NCBI GenBank assembly: GCA_015057085.1
Contig: SVFB01000085.1
Span: forward strand, 1 to 64,000
Source of the DNA: Lachnospiraceae bacterium
GTDB lineage: Bacteria; Bacillota; Clostridia; Lachnospirales; Lachnospiraceae
Reading direction: 5' to 3'
Length of the DNA stretch: 64,000 nt
Numbering within the stretch: position 1 is the stretch's first letter; the number at the start of each line of letters is the position of its first letter. This document shows, one piece after another, positions 53,675-62,884 of this stretch. The notes beneath the pieces were generated by a model. The model ran no database searches. It saw only the letters and a program-made list of their open reading frames with translations, and was not told the DNA's origin. Position numbers and translations under genes: made by a program.

Positions 53675-56107
53675 TTACTTCACCTTAATCGTAACAGTTT
53701 TGCTTGCTGCGCTATAGTTTGAAGTTGCGGCAGCTTTTACAGTAATCTTATAGGTTCCCTTCGGTGCTCCCTTTTTCACTGTTACTTTTCCGCTTGAGGA
53801 AACAGTCACATATTTTGAACTAGACTTATATGTCACCTTTCCGCTTGCACCTGAAACTTTTAATTTAAAACTCTGTGCCTTTGATTTTACAGTAGAATAC
53901 TTGTAAGTCTTTGAAGTTGTATTTACAGTAATCTTCTGTGTCGCCTTTGTCACCTTAATGGTTACTGTTTTGGTGGCAGATGCATTGTAATTTCCGGTTG
54001 CAGAAGCCTTAACAGTTACTTTGTAGGTTCCAACAGGCGTTCCCTTCTTCAAAGTTACCTTACCGGAAGAATTCACAGTAATATACTTTGAATTTTCGGA
54101 ATATACAACGCTTCCCTTTGCACCGGTTGTTCCGATTGTGAAACTGCAGGCCTTTGCCTTTGTGGTGGCATAGTTATAGCTCTTTGAAGATACTTTCACT
54201 GAAATTGCCTGAGAAGCCTTTTTAATTTCGAAAGTCTTTCTGATTGTACCTGTATATTCTCCTGCTCCTGTGATGATAACAGATGCAGTTCCGGCATTTG
54301 TGTTGTTCTTGTAGGTTACAATATAATCTGTGCCTTCTTTTAAGCACTTCGCGCCAATTTTCACAGAAACAGCAGGTGTATATGCACTACCGGTATAAGT
54401 CTTTGCAGTAAAATCGCCGGAAATTTGTGCTTTTGCAATACGTGTTTCTTCGCTGGCAATTGTGATACTGCCATCCTCATTTCTTGAGAACTGGCTAAGG
54501 AAATCCCATGCAGCCCAGCAGTTTTCAGCATAAACTTCATGTGACTGATTGGAAACATCACACAATACTGTATAATCATTGCCATCTTCGCTGGTGTAAT
54601 AGCTTAAGGTCAAAACACAATTTTTAAATGTTCTGTTTTGAATTGTCTCTGTGTAATCTGCTTCAATTCCCCAGATTCCGTCATTCGCATCATATTCGTA
54701 AGAATCGGTCACCTGATTCACTGATAATACGGTTGCTACTCGTGCATCAATATTATTTGCCTCTCCAGACTGATGAGGAAGTTCAGGAAGCGGAGATGCA
54801 TCTCCTGCCACAAAGAATACCGGTGTAATCAAATCCACATACTCTGATGAATTTGCAAAAGATCCATCCATCGGAGCCACTCCTGCAAAATACTGCGGAT
54901 ATTCTTCCATCAATGACCATGATTTAACAGAGCCCATAGAGAAACCGGATGCATATACTCTTGTAGTATCAATACAAGGATATTCTGCCTCTAATTGCTC
55001 TAAGAAGTGAACCATCGTAGTTGCATCATAAGCCACATGATTATTGACAGCAACAACCATAAAACCATACTGTTTTGCAATCAATGGCCATTCAGAAGCC
55101 CAAGCCTGATATTCCGCAGTATTTCCACCACCATGGAAAGTCATCACAAGAGGAATGCTTCCTGCAGACTCTGATGCAGGCGAAATTTCACTTGGAATAT
55201 ACTCGATATATTCGATTTCCTGGTTATCAACCGTCTTATACTTAGTTGTTTCCGAGATTCCTAAGGCATCATAATCCGGAATTTCAAGGATAATACCATT
55301 TTGTCTTCTGAGCGTTCCTGTCAGATTATGATAGGTACTCTCTACGATTTCTGAATCAAAGCCATCCGTTGTCGCACTGGTTAATAATTGATAATGCTGA
55401 TAGCTTGGATTTAATGCTGCAACAGCAGTATCTGTACCTTCTACGCCATTTACAACAACCATCGGGATGTCATAATTTTCGTACTCTCCACTTGGAACTA
55501 CGGTTGGATTAAATAACGAAATCGCAGTTGCAGTTCTGTCAAATGACATTGTAAATCCGTCACCGTAAGTAACAGATGTAGATACTTCTTTTGCCAAATT
55601 TTCAGCAACAAAATCAGCACCGCTTCCCTCAGCATACAAATAAATACGACCTGTCGTACCTGCATAAAGTCCATCAGCAGTTTTACCATTTGTGTACACA
55701 TTTGTACTCGAATCAGAATATTGAGAAATAATTGCAGTATAAGCATTCACATCATCTGCTGCCCAATCATCTCCTTTTGAATTTACGAATACAAGCGGAC
55801 ATCCCTCTTCACATGCAATTTCCGCCAATCCCGAATCAATTGCAACACTTCGTGCAGTCACATCTGTATAATCCTCATCACCAAATACCATAATGATAGG
55901 ACTGGTGCATGATCTTTTGCCCAACAGTTCGCTATCAGGCACATACACATACATCTCTGTGTCGTTTACGGTTATGGCATCTACAGACAAAGTGTAACTA
56001 TCACTTGCATAAACCTCTGTCGGTGCCATCCATCCTGTCATCGGCAATGCGCTTATTCCCATTAAAGCTGCCAATGCGGATGCAATCATAGAATTTTTTC
56101 TTTTCAT
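53675..56107 (-). CDS. Secreted alpha/beta-hydrolase esterase with Ig-like C-terminal repeats
   Basis: An 810-residue exported protein. Signal peptide 1-34 (ALAALMGISALPMTGWMAP...VYA). Residues 40-560 hold an alpha/beta hydrolase of the PHB-depolymerase/feruloyl-esterase type: oxyanion motif MTFHGGGNT, nucleophile Ser390 in ASGFSMGS, and His likely in SNQSHEVY. Residues 570-810 are an MBG-like YTG...FEIKKA unit followed by two tandem 80-residue repeats (SYNYATTKAKACSF / TYKYSTVKSKAQSF), very Lys/Ser/Thr-rich, probably wall-binding. A role in removing feruloyl or acetyl esters of pectin is inferred from the neighbouring galactanase. Confidence 0.85.
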   Translation of the reverse strand: MKRKNSMIASALAALMGISALPMTGWMAPTEVYASDSYTLSVDAITVNDTEMYVYVPDSELLGKRSCTSPIIMVFGDEDYTDVTARSVAIDSGLAEIACEEGCPLVFVNSKGDDWAADDVNAYTAIISQYSDSSTNVYTNGKTADGLYAGTTGRIYLYAEGSGADFVAENLAKEVSTSVTYGDGFTMSFDRTATAISLFNPTVVPSGEYENYDIPMVVVNGVEGTDTAVAALNPSYQHYQLLTSATTDGFDSEIVESTYHNLTGTLRRQNGIILEIPDYDALGISETTKYKTVDNQEIEYIEYIPSEISPASESAGSIPLVMTFHGGGNTAEYQAWASEWPLIAKQYGFMVVAVNNHVAYDATTMVHFLEQLEAEYPCIDTTRVYASGFSMGSVKSWSLMEEYPQYFAGVAPMDGSFANSSEYVDLITPVFFVAGDASPLPELPHQSGEANNIDARVATVLSVNQVTDSYEYDANDGIWGIEADYTETIQNRTFKNCVLTLSYYTSEDGNDYTVLCDVSNQSHEVYAENCWAAWDFLSQFSRNEDGSITIASEETRIAKAQISGDFTAKTYTGSAYTPAVSVKIGAKCLKEGTDYIVTYKNNTNAGTASVIITGAGEYTGTIRKTFEIKKASQAISVKVSSKSYNYATTKAKACSFTIGTTGAKGSVVYSENSKYITVNSSGKVTLKKGTPVGTYKVTVKASATGNYNASATKTVTIKVTKATQKITVNTTSKTYKYSTVKSKAQSFKLKVSGASGKVTYKSSSKYVTVSSSGKVTVKKGAPKGTYKITVKAAATSNYSAASKTVTIKVK

Positions 56108-56291
56108 GAAAACCCTCCTTTGTTAATCAATTACAAAGGGAATCATATCATTCTAAACAAATAAAATTAATGCATTATCTTAATTAGTTAATTATTTATT
56201 TTTTGTTGTTATATTAATTTTTCTCATATAAAATAGATACTGAGATTTATTTTTTACATCTGAAATCAAACATACAATTGTGGAGGCTTTT

Positions 56292-58727
56292 ATGATTCAT
56301 ACAGATTACGCACCATCTATCACATACCGGATTGTGACCACATCTTCTGACCACCTGTGTTGGAGCAATTCTCCTATGATTTTCCTACAGTTAAACGGCT
56401 TCGGAAACATCAATATAAACGGACAACAATCACCTTTGCCGGCGGATTCTATCGCATTTATCAATCAATATGATTTGTATTCCTATGATGCATCTTCAGA
56501 TAGCATCGTCCTTCAATTCGAGATAAACGCGGATTGCATTTCCGGCCATTTAGACCTTCCAGAAGATGCAGACATCTCATATTTGCTCAGTCTATTGGCA
56601 GAATATGTCATTTCTAAAAATACAAGAAGAAAATATGCCCTTTTGCACCAGCAGGCCATAGAAAAAGAAATCATTTATCACCTTGCAACCTTTTATTCGT
56701 TGCAGGAAGTACAGTTTTCATCAGCTGAGGAGGAATCCATTACACCGGGAAAGCTTTTGTCTTTTATCGATTCCCACCATACTGAGAATCTTTCATTAAA
56801 CCAGATTGCATCGGCATTTTATGTTACACCACAATATTTTTCACTGAAATTCAAGGAGCTGATTGGCAAAAACTTCCATGCATATCTGCGTGAAGTGCGA
56901 CTCAGCCATGCATGCAATCTGTTAAGCAATACCACCGATTCCATCGAACGAATTGCAGAGACCTGCGGTTTTCCTTCCGCGCGAGCCCTTGGGCAAACAA
57001 TGAAAGAGCATCTTAATGTATTGCCAAAGGAATACCGACTCGCGCATCAGGTTTCCGGCGTTTTCGAAGAGATGCAAACAGATTTATCGCATTTAAATCA
57101 CTACCTAAAGCGCAAAAATTCTAACCTTTTTATGCCTCCTCTTCCGAGCCGCTTCGAAATTGAGCGTATTAGCATTCCGAATGTTTCTGTAAAAGAAAGC
57201 GGGCTTGAGCTCAAACACGCTTCAAATCTAATCATTAGTGTGGAAAACGCTTCGGATTTGCTTTTATCTTCGATTCGCGAGCGTCTGGCGGAAGCTTGTC
57301 AATACAACGGATTTAAGTATGTGCGATTTCACGGAATCCTAAACGACAGAACCTTATACTGCAACAAGACCAAAACCAATGGTAAAACCACCCTCACGCT
57401 AAATTTGTACAGCGTCTTCTCAATTCTCGACTTTGTGCTCTCTCTCGGTGCAAAACCAATGTTGGAATTATCTTATCTGCCAAGCTGTCTTGTGCCAAAT
57501 GATTATGTACCGGATAACTATTTACCTTACAATATCTGTTTCCCTGAAGACGATTCCGATTGGGCGCAGCTGATTGGCAACTTTATGAATCAGTTAGTGA
57601 TGCAATATGGTCTCACTGAGCTTAGGACCTGGCTGTTTTATCCATGGAATCAACCGGATAACTTTATGCCTGCTTTCAAGCAAATCAAGCAGGAGAAATT
57701 TGAATCAATTTACAAGATTACCTATGACATTATCAAAGCAACGGATCCGGGCCTTTGCGTAGGCACTCCAACCATGATGGATTATCAGCTCGAAAGCGGT
57801 GTCTGGTTTGATCACTTTATGGATTTTTGCCATGAGAACGACTGCATCCCGGATTTCATGCAATATGCGTTTTATTCCATGGTTCCGGCAAACAGCGGCG
57901 AACCGGGCATTCCATTTAAAAGCACAAAGGTGGATGCTGATGCATTGAAAAACAGCTTATATCATGTGATTAAACAAAACAAAGCCAAATGGCATATCAA
58001 AGATATCTATCTTCCGGAATGGCATTTCAGCCTCGGTTATGACGAATTGCATGATACCATGTTCAGCGCCTGCTATGTCATCCGAAATATGATAGAAAAC
58101 ATAGAACGCATTTCCGGATTTGGTTATAACATGTTAAGCGATGATTCCGACACCTTTGCAAACAACTATAATCATTTTCAAAACGCGATGGGAATGTATA
58201 CCTATTCCGGAATTAAAAAGCCTGTTTTTTATTCCTATTTGTTTTTATCGAACCTGGGAAAACAAATGATTGCACAAGGTCCCGGATATTTGATAACCAA
58301 AACAGACAGCACAATCAATATTTTGCTGTGCCATTACATCCATTTTTCGGATGCATATTCGCGAGGCGAAGTATTTGACCGCACTCCCGGAAGCACCTAT
58401 AACATGTTTGATACCAATACTCTGCTTCGCTTCGAGATTCCGCTTACGGATTTATCCGATCGACTTTATCGGCTGACTCGAATCTCTGTCAATCGGGAGC
58501 ATGGCAGCTCTTATGACGCATGGCTTCGCGGAATGCGTGAAGACTCCGGTCCCATGGAGATCGATGTTCAAATGCAGGCAAATCTGTCCACCAAAGATGA
58601 GCTGAAATATTTAGAAGATAGCGCACAACCCCTCATTGAAAAATCCGGTATCCGTCCGAAAAACGGTTGTTTCACACTTGTTGAGGAATTGATGCCCTTA
58701 GAAATTCGTTCTATTACAATTCAATAA
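56292..58727 (+). CDS. AraC-family regulator fused to a GH39-like domain
   Basis: An 811-residue protein. Residues 1-140 form a cupin-like sensor; residues about 150-255 an AraC helix-turn-helix (LNQIASAFYVTPQYFSLKF, IERIAETCGFPSARALGQ); residues 290-811 a GH39 beta-xylosidase-like barrel. At the acid/base site the motif is YPWNQPDN with Gln454 where GH39 has WNEP; the nucleophile position keeps Glu576 (LPEWHFS). No signal peptide is seen, so it is cytoplasmic and probably a sugar sensor rather than an enzyme. The ATG at 56292 follows GGAGG. It is divergent from the esterase and convergent with the galactanase, which it probably controls. Confidence 0.88.
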   Translation: MIHTDYAPSITYRIVTTSSDHLCWSNSPMIFLQLNGFGNININGQQSPLPADSIAFINQYDLYSYDASSDSIVLQFEINADCISGHLDLPEDADISYLLSLLAEYVISKNTRRKYALLHQQAIEKEIIYHLATFYSLQEVQFSSAEEESITPGKLLSFIDSHHTENLSLNQIASAFYVTPQYFSLKFKELIGKNFHAYLREVRLSHACNLLSNTTDSIERIAETCGFPSARALGQTMKEHLNVLPKEYRLAHQVSGVFEEMQTDLSHLNHYLKRKNSNLFMPPLPSRFEIERISIPNVSVKESGLELKHASNLIISVENASDLLLSSIRERLAEACQYNGFKYVRFHGILNDRTLYCNKTKTNGKTTLTLNLYSVFSILDFVLSLGAKPMLELSYLPSCLVPNDYVPDNYLPYNICFPEDDSDWAQLIGNFMNQLVMQYGLTELRTWLFYPWNQPDNFMPAFKQIKQEKFESIYKITYDIIKATDPGLCVGTPTMMDYQLESGVWFDHFMDFCHENDCIPDFMQYAFYSMVPANSGEPGIPFKSTKVDADALKNSLYHVIKQNKAKWHIKDIYLPEWHFSLGYDELHDTMFSACYVIRNMIENIERISGFGYNMLSDDSDTFANNYNHFQNAMGMYTYSGIKKPVFYSYLFLSNLGKQMIAQGPGYLITKTDSTINILLCHYIHFSDAYSRGEVFDRTPGSTYNMFDTNTLLRFEIPLTDLSDRLYRLTRISVNREHGSSYDAWLRGMREDSGPMEIDVQMQANLSTKDELKYLEDSAQPLIEKSGIRPKNGCFTLVEELMPLEIRSITIQ

Positions 58728-58738
58728 TATATAACAAA

Positions 58739-58766
58739 GAGGACATATCATAATTGATATGTCCTC
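58739..58766. terminator. Hairpin between convergent genes, probable terminator
   Basis: A perfect 12-bp stem GAGGACATATCA/TGATATGTCCTC with loop TAAT. T-rich but no long T-run on either side, so termination strength is uncertain. Confidence 0.65.
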
Positions 58767-58773
58767 AAACATT

Positions 58774-61700
58774 TTAAATCTTGTATCCATGCCATGCGGA
58801 ATAATATTTCTTTCCATTCACAACCTTATAGGTTCGAATTCTGACATAATATTTCTTTCCGGCCTTTAATCCGGTCACAGTTTTAGAAGTGGTTTTGGAT
58901 CCTTTTACGGTCAATGTTTTCACATTGCTTGCATAAGTCTTACTGGTTGAATACTGAATCTGATATCCGGTCACTTCCGCAGTCTGCTTTTTCCAGGTAA
59001 TTTTGTATCCACCGCGGATTGCTTTCACCTTACTGATATTAGTCGCCTTCGGCAAAATCTTAAAGGTTTTCTTAACTGTACCTGAATATTTTCCGCTAAA
59101 TTTAACAGTAACTGTTGCAGTTCCAACTTTTTTATTATTTGTATATGTTACCTTGTAGTTCTTGCTGCTAATGGTTTTACCGTTTGCATCCTTAACAGTA
59201 ACTGAAGGAGTCTGACTCTTTCCGTTATAGGTCACACTGGTCTTAGAAAGTGCAACGGATTTAATCTTCTTAATAACAACGGTCTTTGTATTCTTATCAC
59301 CATTATAAGTCGCTGTATATACGATTTTACCATTGCTCTTTGTTGTTGCAGCTGTAACCTTTTTCGTTACTTTTGCCTGATAAGTTACAGTATGAGATGC
59401 ATCATGTGTACAGGTATAAGTCACGGTACATGTGCTATAATCACTGCTCCATTTAAATACCGGATTTGCATAGTCATGGCCGCTTGCTTTAACTACAATT
59501 GTCTCGCGACTAAGTTCTTCGCCACATTCCTCACAATAAACAACGCTATCATAGGAGCCATTTTCGGTGCAACTCGGAGCAACTTCATTTTCTTTCACTG
59601 CTTCTGCAGCTGTATGTGTATGCACTGCATAATCTCCGGTTCGATACAAGGTCACATCATCAAATGAACCCCAAACACCGGCTGTAGTATTTGCCAAAGA
59701 TAATGTCACAGTAAGAACTGTCTGATCTTCTGTAACCAAAATATCATTCACTGTTGGATTTGACCATACCTTCCAACCAGACAAAACTGCATCACTATTG
59801 GAATAAATCTCATCTCCAACGGTTGCAGAAACAGTGATGACATCCACATCCTCTGTGCTTCCGCCACCCTGAACAAAAGCTGATAAACTATAGATTCCCG
59901 CATCTACAGTCACCTGGTAGGTTGCAGTCATTGTAACGCCTGCACTTGCAGTATAGAAATGCATGCATCCGCTTCCCGTACGCGAATTAGATGAAGCATC
60001 TGAAGTATTAAAATCTGTTACTGACCAACCATCCAATCCGGACTCAAAGCTTCCGTTTTCGATCAGATTATTTGGTGTAATTGTTAAATTCAATACCACA
60101 TCATAATTTTCATTCAATGCAGTGACACTACCATTTATCTGATAGGTTCCGACTCCGCTTGCAATTGCTGCCTCAAGCGCGCCTTCTTCCCATGTCACAG
60201 CAACGCTTTCTGTGGTTCCTGTGCTATAGGTAACAGTTGCTGTCTCAGGAAGTGCCAACTCCGATGCATCTCCGATTTCGATTGTGATATCATCCACCTT
60301 AACAGAAGATACATTCACCGGTGTTGTTGCTCCGGTTCTGATTAAATTATAGATTGAGGCGGTTACAATCGGATGTCCGGTAAAATCAAACCAAGCCTGA
60401 TTATCCACTGCCGAACCGCCATACCACTTACCGGCATCATCTGCATCATATTCTGCAGCTGATGATGATGCCCATCCGGATCCGTTGGTCTCCCATGCAA
60501 TTTTGTTTGATGCTAAGATTTCATCATCCAAATTTCCGTTCTCATCATATGCATATTGAACAGGAATCCATGCAGCTTCCCAATAGAATACGCCGATTCC
60601 ATTTGTGGTATTTGCAATGGTATTTACAACAGAACGAATCTCGTTTGCCTGTCCCTGCTCTGTGAAATCATAGCTCTGACCGGTATCATTGCTTCCCTCA
60701 CGAACGGTATTATCATGGCCATCTCCATCTTCGAGGGTATATGCCCAAGAGGTTTCAGCCACCATCACCTTCTTGTCATAGGTGGTTGCAATATTTGATA
60801 ATACAGATTGTAAATTGCTTAAAGTTCCATGCCAGTATGGATAATAGGATGATGCAAATACATCATAATCCACACTATATTTATCTAACTGAGCTGCAAA
60901 ATTTGCATAATTTCCGCTTCTCTCCGGATTGGTGAAATGAATTGCAATCAAGATATCCTCATCAATTGCACGAACCGCATTTGCACCGGCGCTAAATAAG
61001 GTGCAACGGTTTTCCCAATTGGATTCACCGCAGAAAGAATTGGTGGTCTCATTTCCAATTTGAACCATTCCTACGTCAACACCGGCATCCAAAAGAGCAT
61101 TTAAGGACTCTGTTGTATAATTTGTGATTGCGGTTGTCTTTTCTTCTAAATTCATATCAGCCCAGGCTTTTGGAACTTGCTGTTTTCCCGGATCTGCCCA
61201 GAAATCAGAATAATGAAAATCGATCAGCACACGCATGCCTGCGTTGGTCGCCCATTTTCCCATCTTTATTGCAGCAGCTAAATCATTATTTCCGCCGCCG
61301 TATCCAACGCCTGTTTCAGAATTATATGGATCATTCCAAACACGAAGTCTGATCCAATTGGTTCCGTTGGCAGCAAGAAAATTAAAGAAGCCCTGAGGAT
61401 CAAGTTCATTTCCCTCGTAATCATAGAACTTCGCACCGCTGTTATACAATGAAAGATAAGATGACACATCCGCACCGGTAATGAAATTATCTGTCAAATT
61501 CACTTTCTCTACATAGACAGAGGATTCCACTGCAGTATCCTCTTGCTCCGGTGAATCAGCTGTATATGCATATAAAACGATATCATCAATATCGCCCCAG
61601 TATTCTGCACTCAAATCCCCGGTAATAGAAATGCTTACAACAGACTCAGAATCCAAGGTGAATTCTTCTGTTTCCACTGTATTCCAAATATTATAACCTG

Positions 61701-62595
61701 TTGTCTGACCAGCCCCGATTGAGTTTGTTCCGGCTGTAAGCGTTAGGTTTGTATCGCCTTCTGCCCCCTCAAATTTTGCAGATACTTTATAAGTTCCTGC
61801 AGGAAGAGTAATCTCCTGAGACATTCCAAAATGTGCACTTTCAGAATTTCCGTTATAGAGATTCAGGAAGTTGGTGGCATTTTCTGTCATCCAGCTATCG
61901 GTCTTAACTGCATATGTCACACCGTCTGCAACATCCATGCTCCAGCCTGTCGTATCAGCGCTTTCAAAATCCCCATTTGTAAGAACATCAGACGCTTTCC
62001 AGCTGTAGGTTACAGAGCTGCTTTCTGTATCAGCAGATGCGATTTCGATATGATCAATATAGCCATATCCATCGGCTGATACATCAACAGAAAAACCAAT
62101 TGGCACATCGGTTTGATCTTCTGAAACCGTAAAGGTATTTGTTATTTTGTTCCATGTGTTATAGCCTCCAAGGGATGTGGCTTCTGATTCATCAGTGCCT
62201 AAAGTCAATGATACATCAGCCGATTCTCCCATCACATAGGAGGTCACTGTATAGCTTCCCTGTGGAAGTGCTGCAATAATCTGCGTTAATGTAAAATTCC
62301 CTTCATCCTGCATCCAAAAGTGAAAGGCCGTGGTTCCCTCTTCCTCCCCGGTGGTCAACCACTCATCATCCGCATATGTGAATATGTCAAAACTTGTGTT
62401 GTCCCGAGTGCTTGGAGTCAGTGTCCAAACCCCATCATTCCAAAAATCCCCTGTAAAATCAGCATCTGACAGGGTAACAGATGTTGCTTCATCTGCAAAC
62501 ACATTTTCCGCAAATCCCGTAGTTGCAAATTGTGCGACTACAAGAGCAGCTGCAAGAGTCGTGCTACAGATTCTTGAAAGCTTTTTCCTTCTCAT
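58774..62595 (-). CDS. Secreted GH53 endo-beta-1,4-galactanase, multidomain
   Basis: A 1273-residue exported enzyme. Signal peptide 1-36 (RRKKLSRICSTTLAAALV...FAENVFA). Residues about 40-360 are two CBM-like jelly rolls, each starting with LTNGDFES or the like; 370-745 the GH53 barrel with acid/base Glu516 (QIGNETTN) and nucleophile Glu614 (VAETSWAY); then a Big_4 Ig domain, a third CBM-like domain (NLIENGSFESGLDGW), a Cys-rich HTHTAAEAV module, an MBG-like unit and a final Fn3 domain (GYKITWKKQTAEVTGYQI). It cleaves beta-1,4-galactan of pectin side chains. The ATG at 62595 follows AGAGGA. Confidence 0.95.
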   Translation of the reverse strand: MRRKKLSRICSTTLAAALVVAQFATTGFAENVFADEATSVTLSDADFTGDFWNDGVWTLTPSTRDNTSFDIFTYADDEWLTTGEEEGTTAFHFWMQDEGNFTLTQIIAALPQGSYTVTSYVMGESADVSLTLGTDESEATSLGGYNTWNKITNTFTVSEDQTDVPIGFSVDVSADGYGYIDHIEIASADTESSSVTYSWKASDVLTNGDFESADTTGWSMDVADGVTYAVKTDSWMTENATNFLNLYNGNSESAHFGMSQEITLPAGTYKVSAKFEGAEGDTNLTLTAGTNSIGAGQTTGYNIWNTVETEEFTLDSESVVSISITGDLSAEYWGDIDDIVLYAYTADSPEQEDTAVESSVYVEKVNLTDNFITGADVSSYLSLYNSGAKFYDYEGNELDPQGFFNFLAANGTNWIRLRVWNDPYNSETGVGYGGGNNDLAAAIKMGKWATNAGMRVLIDFHYSDFWADPGKQQVPKAWADMNLEEKTTAITNYTTESLNALLDAGVDVGMVQIGNETTNSFCGESNWENRCTLFSAGANAVRAIDEDILIAIHFTNPERSGNYANFAAQLDKYSVDYDVFASSYYPYWHGTLSNLQSVLSNIATTYDKKVMVAETSWAYTLEDGDGHDNTVREGSNDTGQSYDFTEQGQANEIRSVVNTIANTTNGIGVFYWEAAWIPVQYAYDENGNLDDEILASNKIAWETNGSGWASSSAAEYDADDAGKWYGGSAVDNQAWFDFTGHPIVTASIYNLIRTGATTPVNVSSVKVDDITIEIGDASELALPETATVTYSTGTTESVAVTWEEGALEAAIASGVGTYQINGSVTALNENYDVVLNLTITPNNLIENGSFESGLDGWSVTDFNTSDASSNSRTGSGCMHFYTASAGVTMTATYQVTVDAGIYSLSAFVQGGGSTEDVDVITVSATVGDEIYSNSDAVLSGWKVWSNPTVNDILVTEDQTVLTVTLSLANTTAGVWGSFDDVTLYRTGDYAVHTHTAAEAVKENEVAPSCTENGSYDSVVYCEECGEELSRETIVVKASGHDYANPVFKWSSDYSTCTVTYTCTHDASHTVTYQAKVTKKVTAATTKSNGKIVYTATYNGDKNTKTVVIKKIKSVALSKTSVTYNGKSQTPSVTVKDANGKTISSKNYKVTYTNNKKVGTATVTVKFSGKYSGTVKKTFKILPKATNISKVKAIRGGYKITWKKQTAEVTGYQIQYSTSKTYASNVKTLTVKGSKTTSKTVTGLKAGKKYYVRIRTYKVVNGKKYYSAWHGYKI

Positions 62596-62656
62596 CTCGT
62601 TGTCCTCTTTTCTCTGATCGGCATCAGAAATTAAAATTTTTGTGCGCAACTTTTGC

Positions 62657-62668
62657 GCAACCGGTTGC
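62657..62668. promoter_or_regulatory. LacI/GalR-type operator of the galactanase gene
   Basis: GCAACCGGTTGC is a perfect palindrome with central CG, as in LacI-family operators. It lies about 10-20 bases downstream of the predicted transcription start, where a repressor would block elongation. A further TTGCGC half-site is at 62643-62658. No LacI-family gene is in the window. Confidence 0.6.
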
Positions 62669-62684
62669 TCACTTTTGTAATTCA

Positions 62685-62713
62685 AGTATAGCATTCCGAT
62701 TTTTTCATTTCAA
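62685..62713 (-). promoter_or_regulatory. Predicted promoter of the galactanase gene
   Basis: On the minus strand TTGAAA (62713-62708) and TATACT (62690-62685) with a 17-base spacer, 90 bases before the start codon. Confidence 0.7.
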
Positions 62714-62835
62714 TTATCACGAACTCCCAAAGTTAAAGGACATTTTTTAGTAAATATTTTTGTTTAAAATTTATCAAATCCTACTTTCTTCCCATCTGAT
62801 ATGCGCAACTCCGACTAATTTAGTACTATTTTCAC

Positions 62836-62872
62836 AGAAAAAGTGCGCAACAAATATGTTTTGTTGCGCACT
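62836..62872 (-). terminator. Terminator of carB
   Basis: A 13-bp stem AGTGCGCAACAAA/TTTGTTGCGCACT followed on the minus strand by TTTTTC, 13 bases past the carB stop codon. TGCGCAAC also occurs in the galactanase operator region nearby. Confidence 0.88.
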
Positions 62873-62884
62873 CCGGTCATCTAA

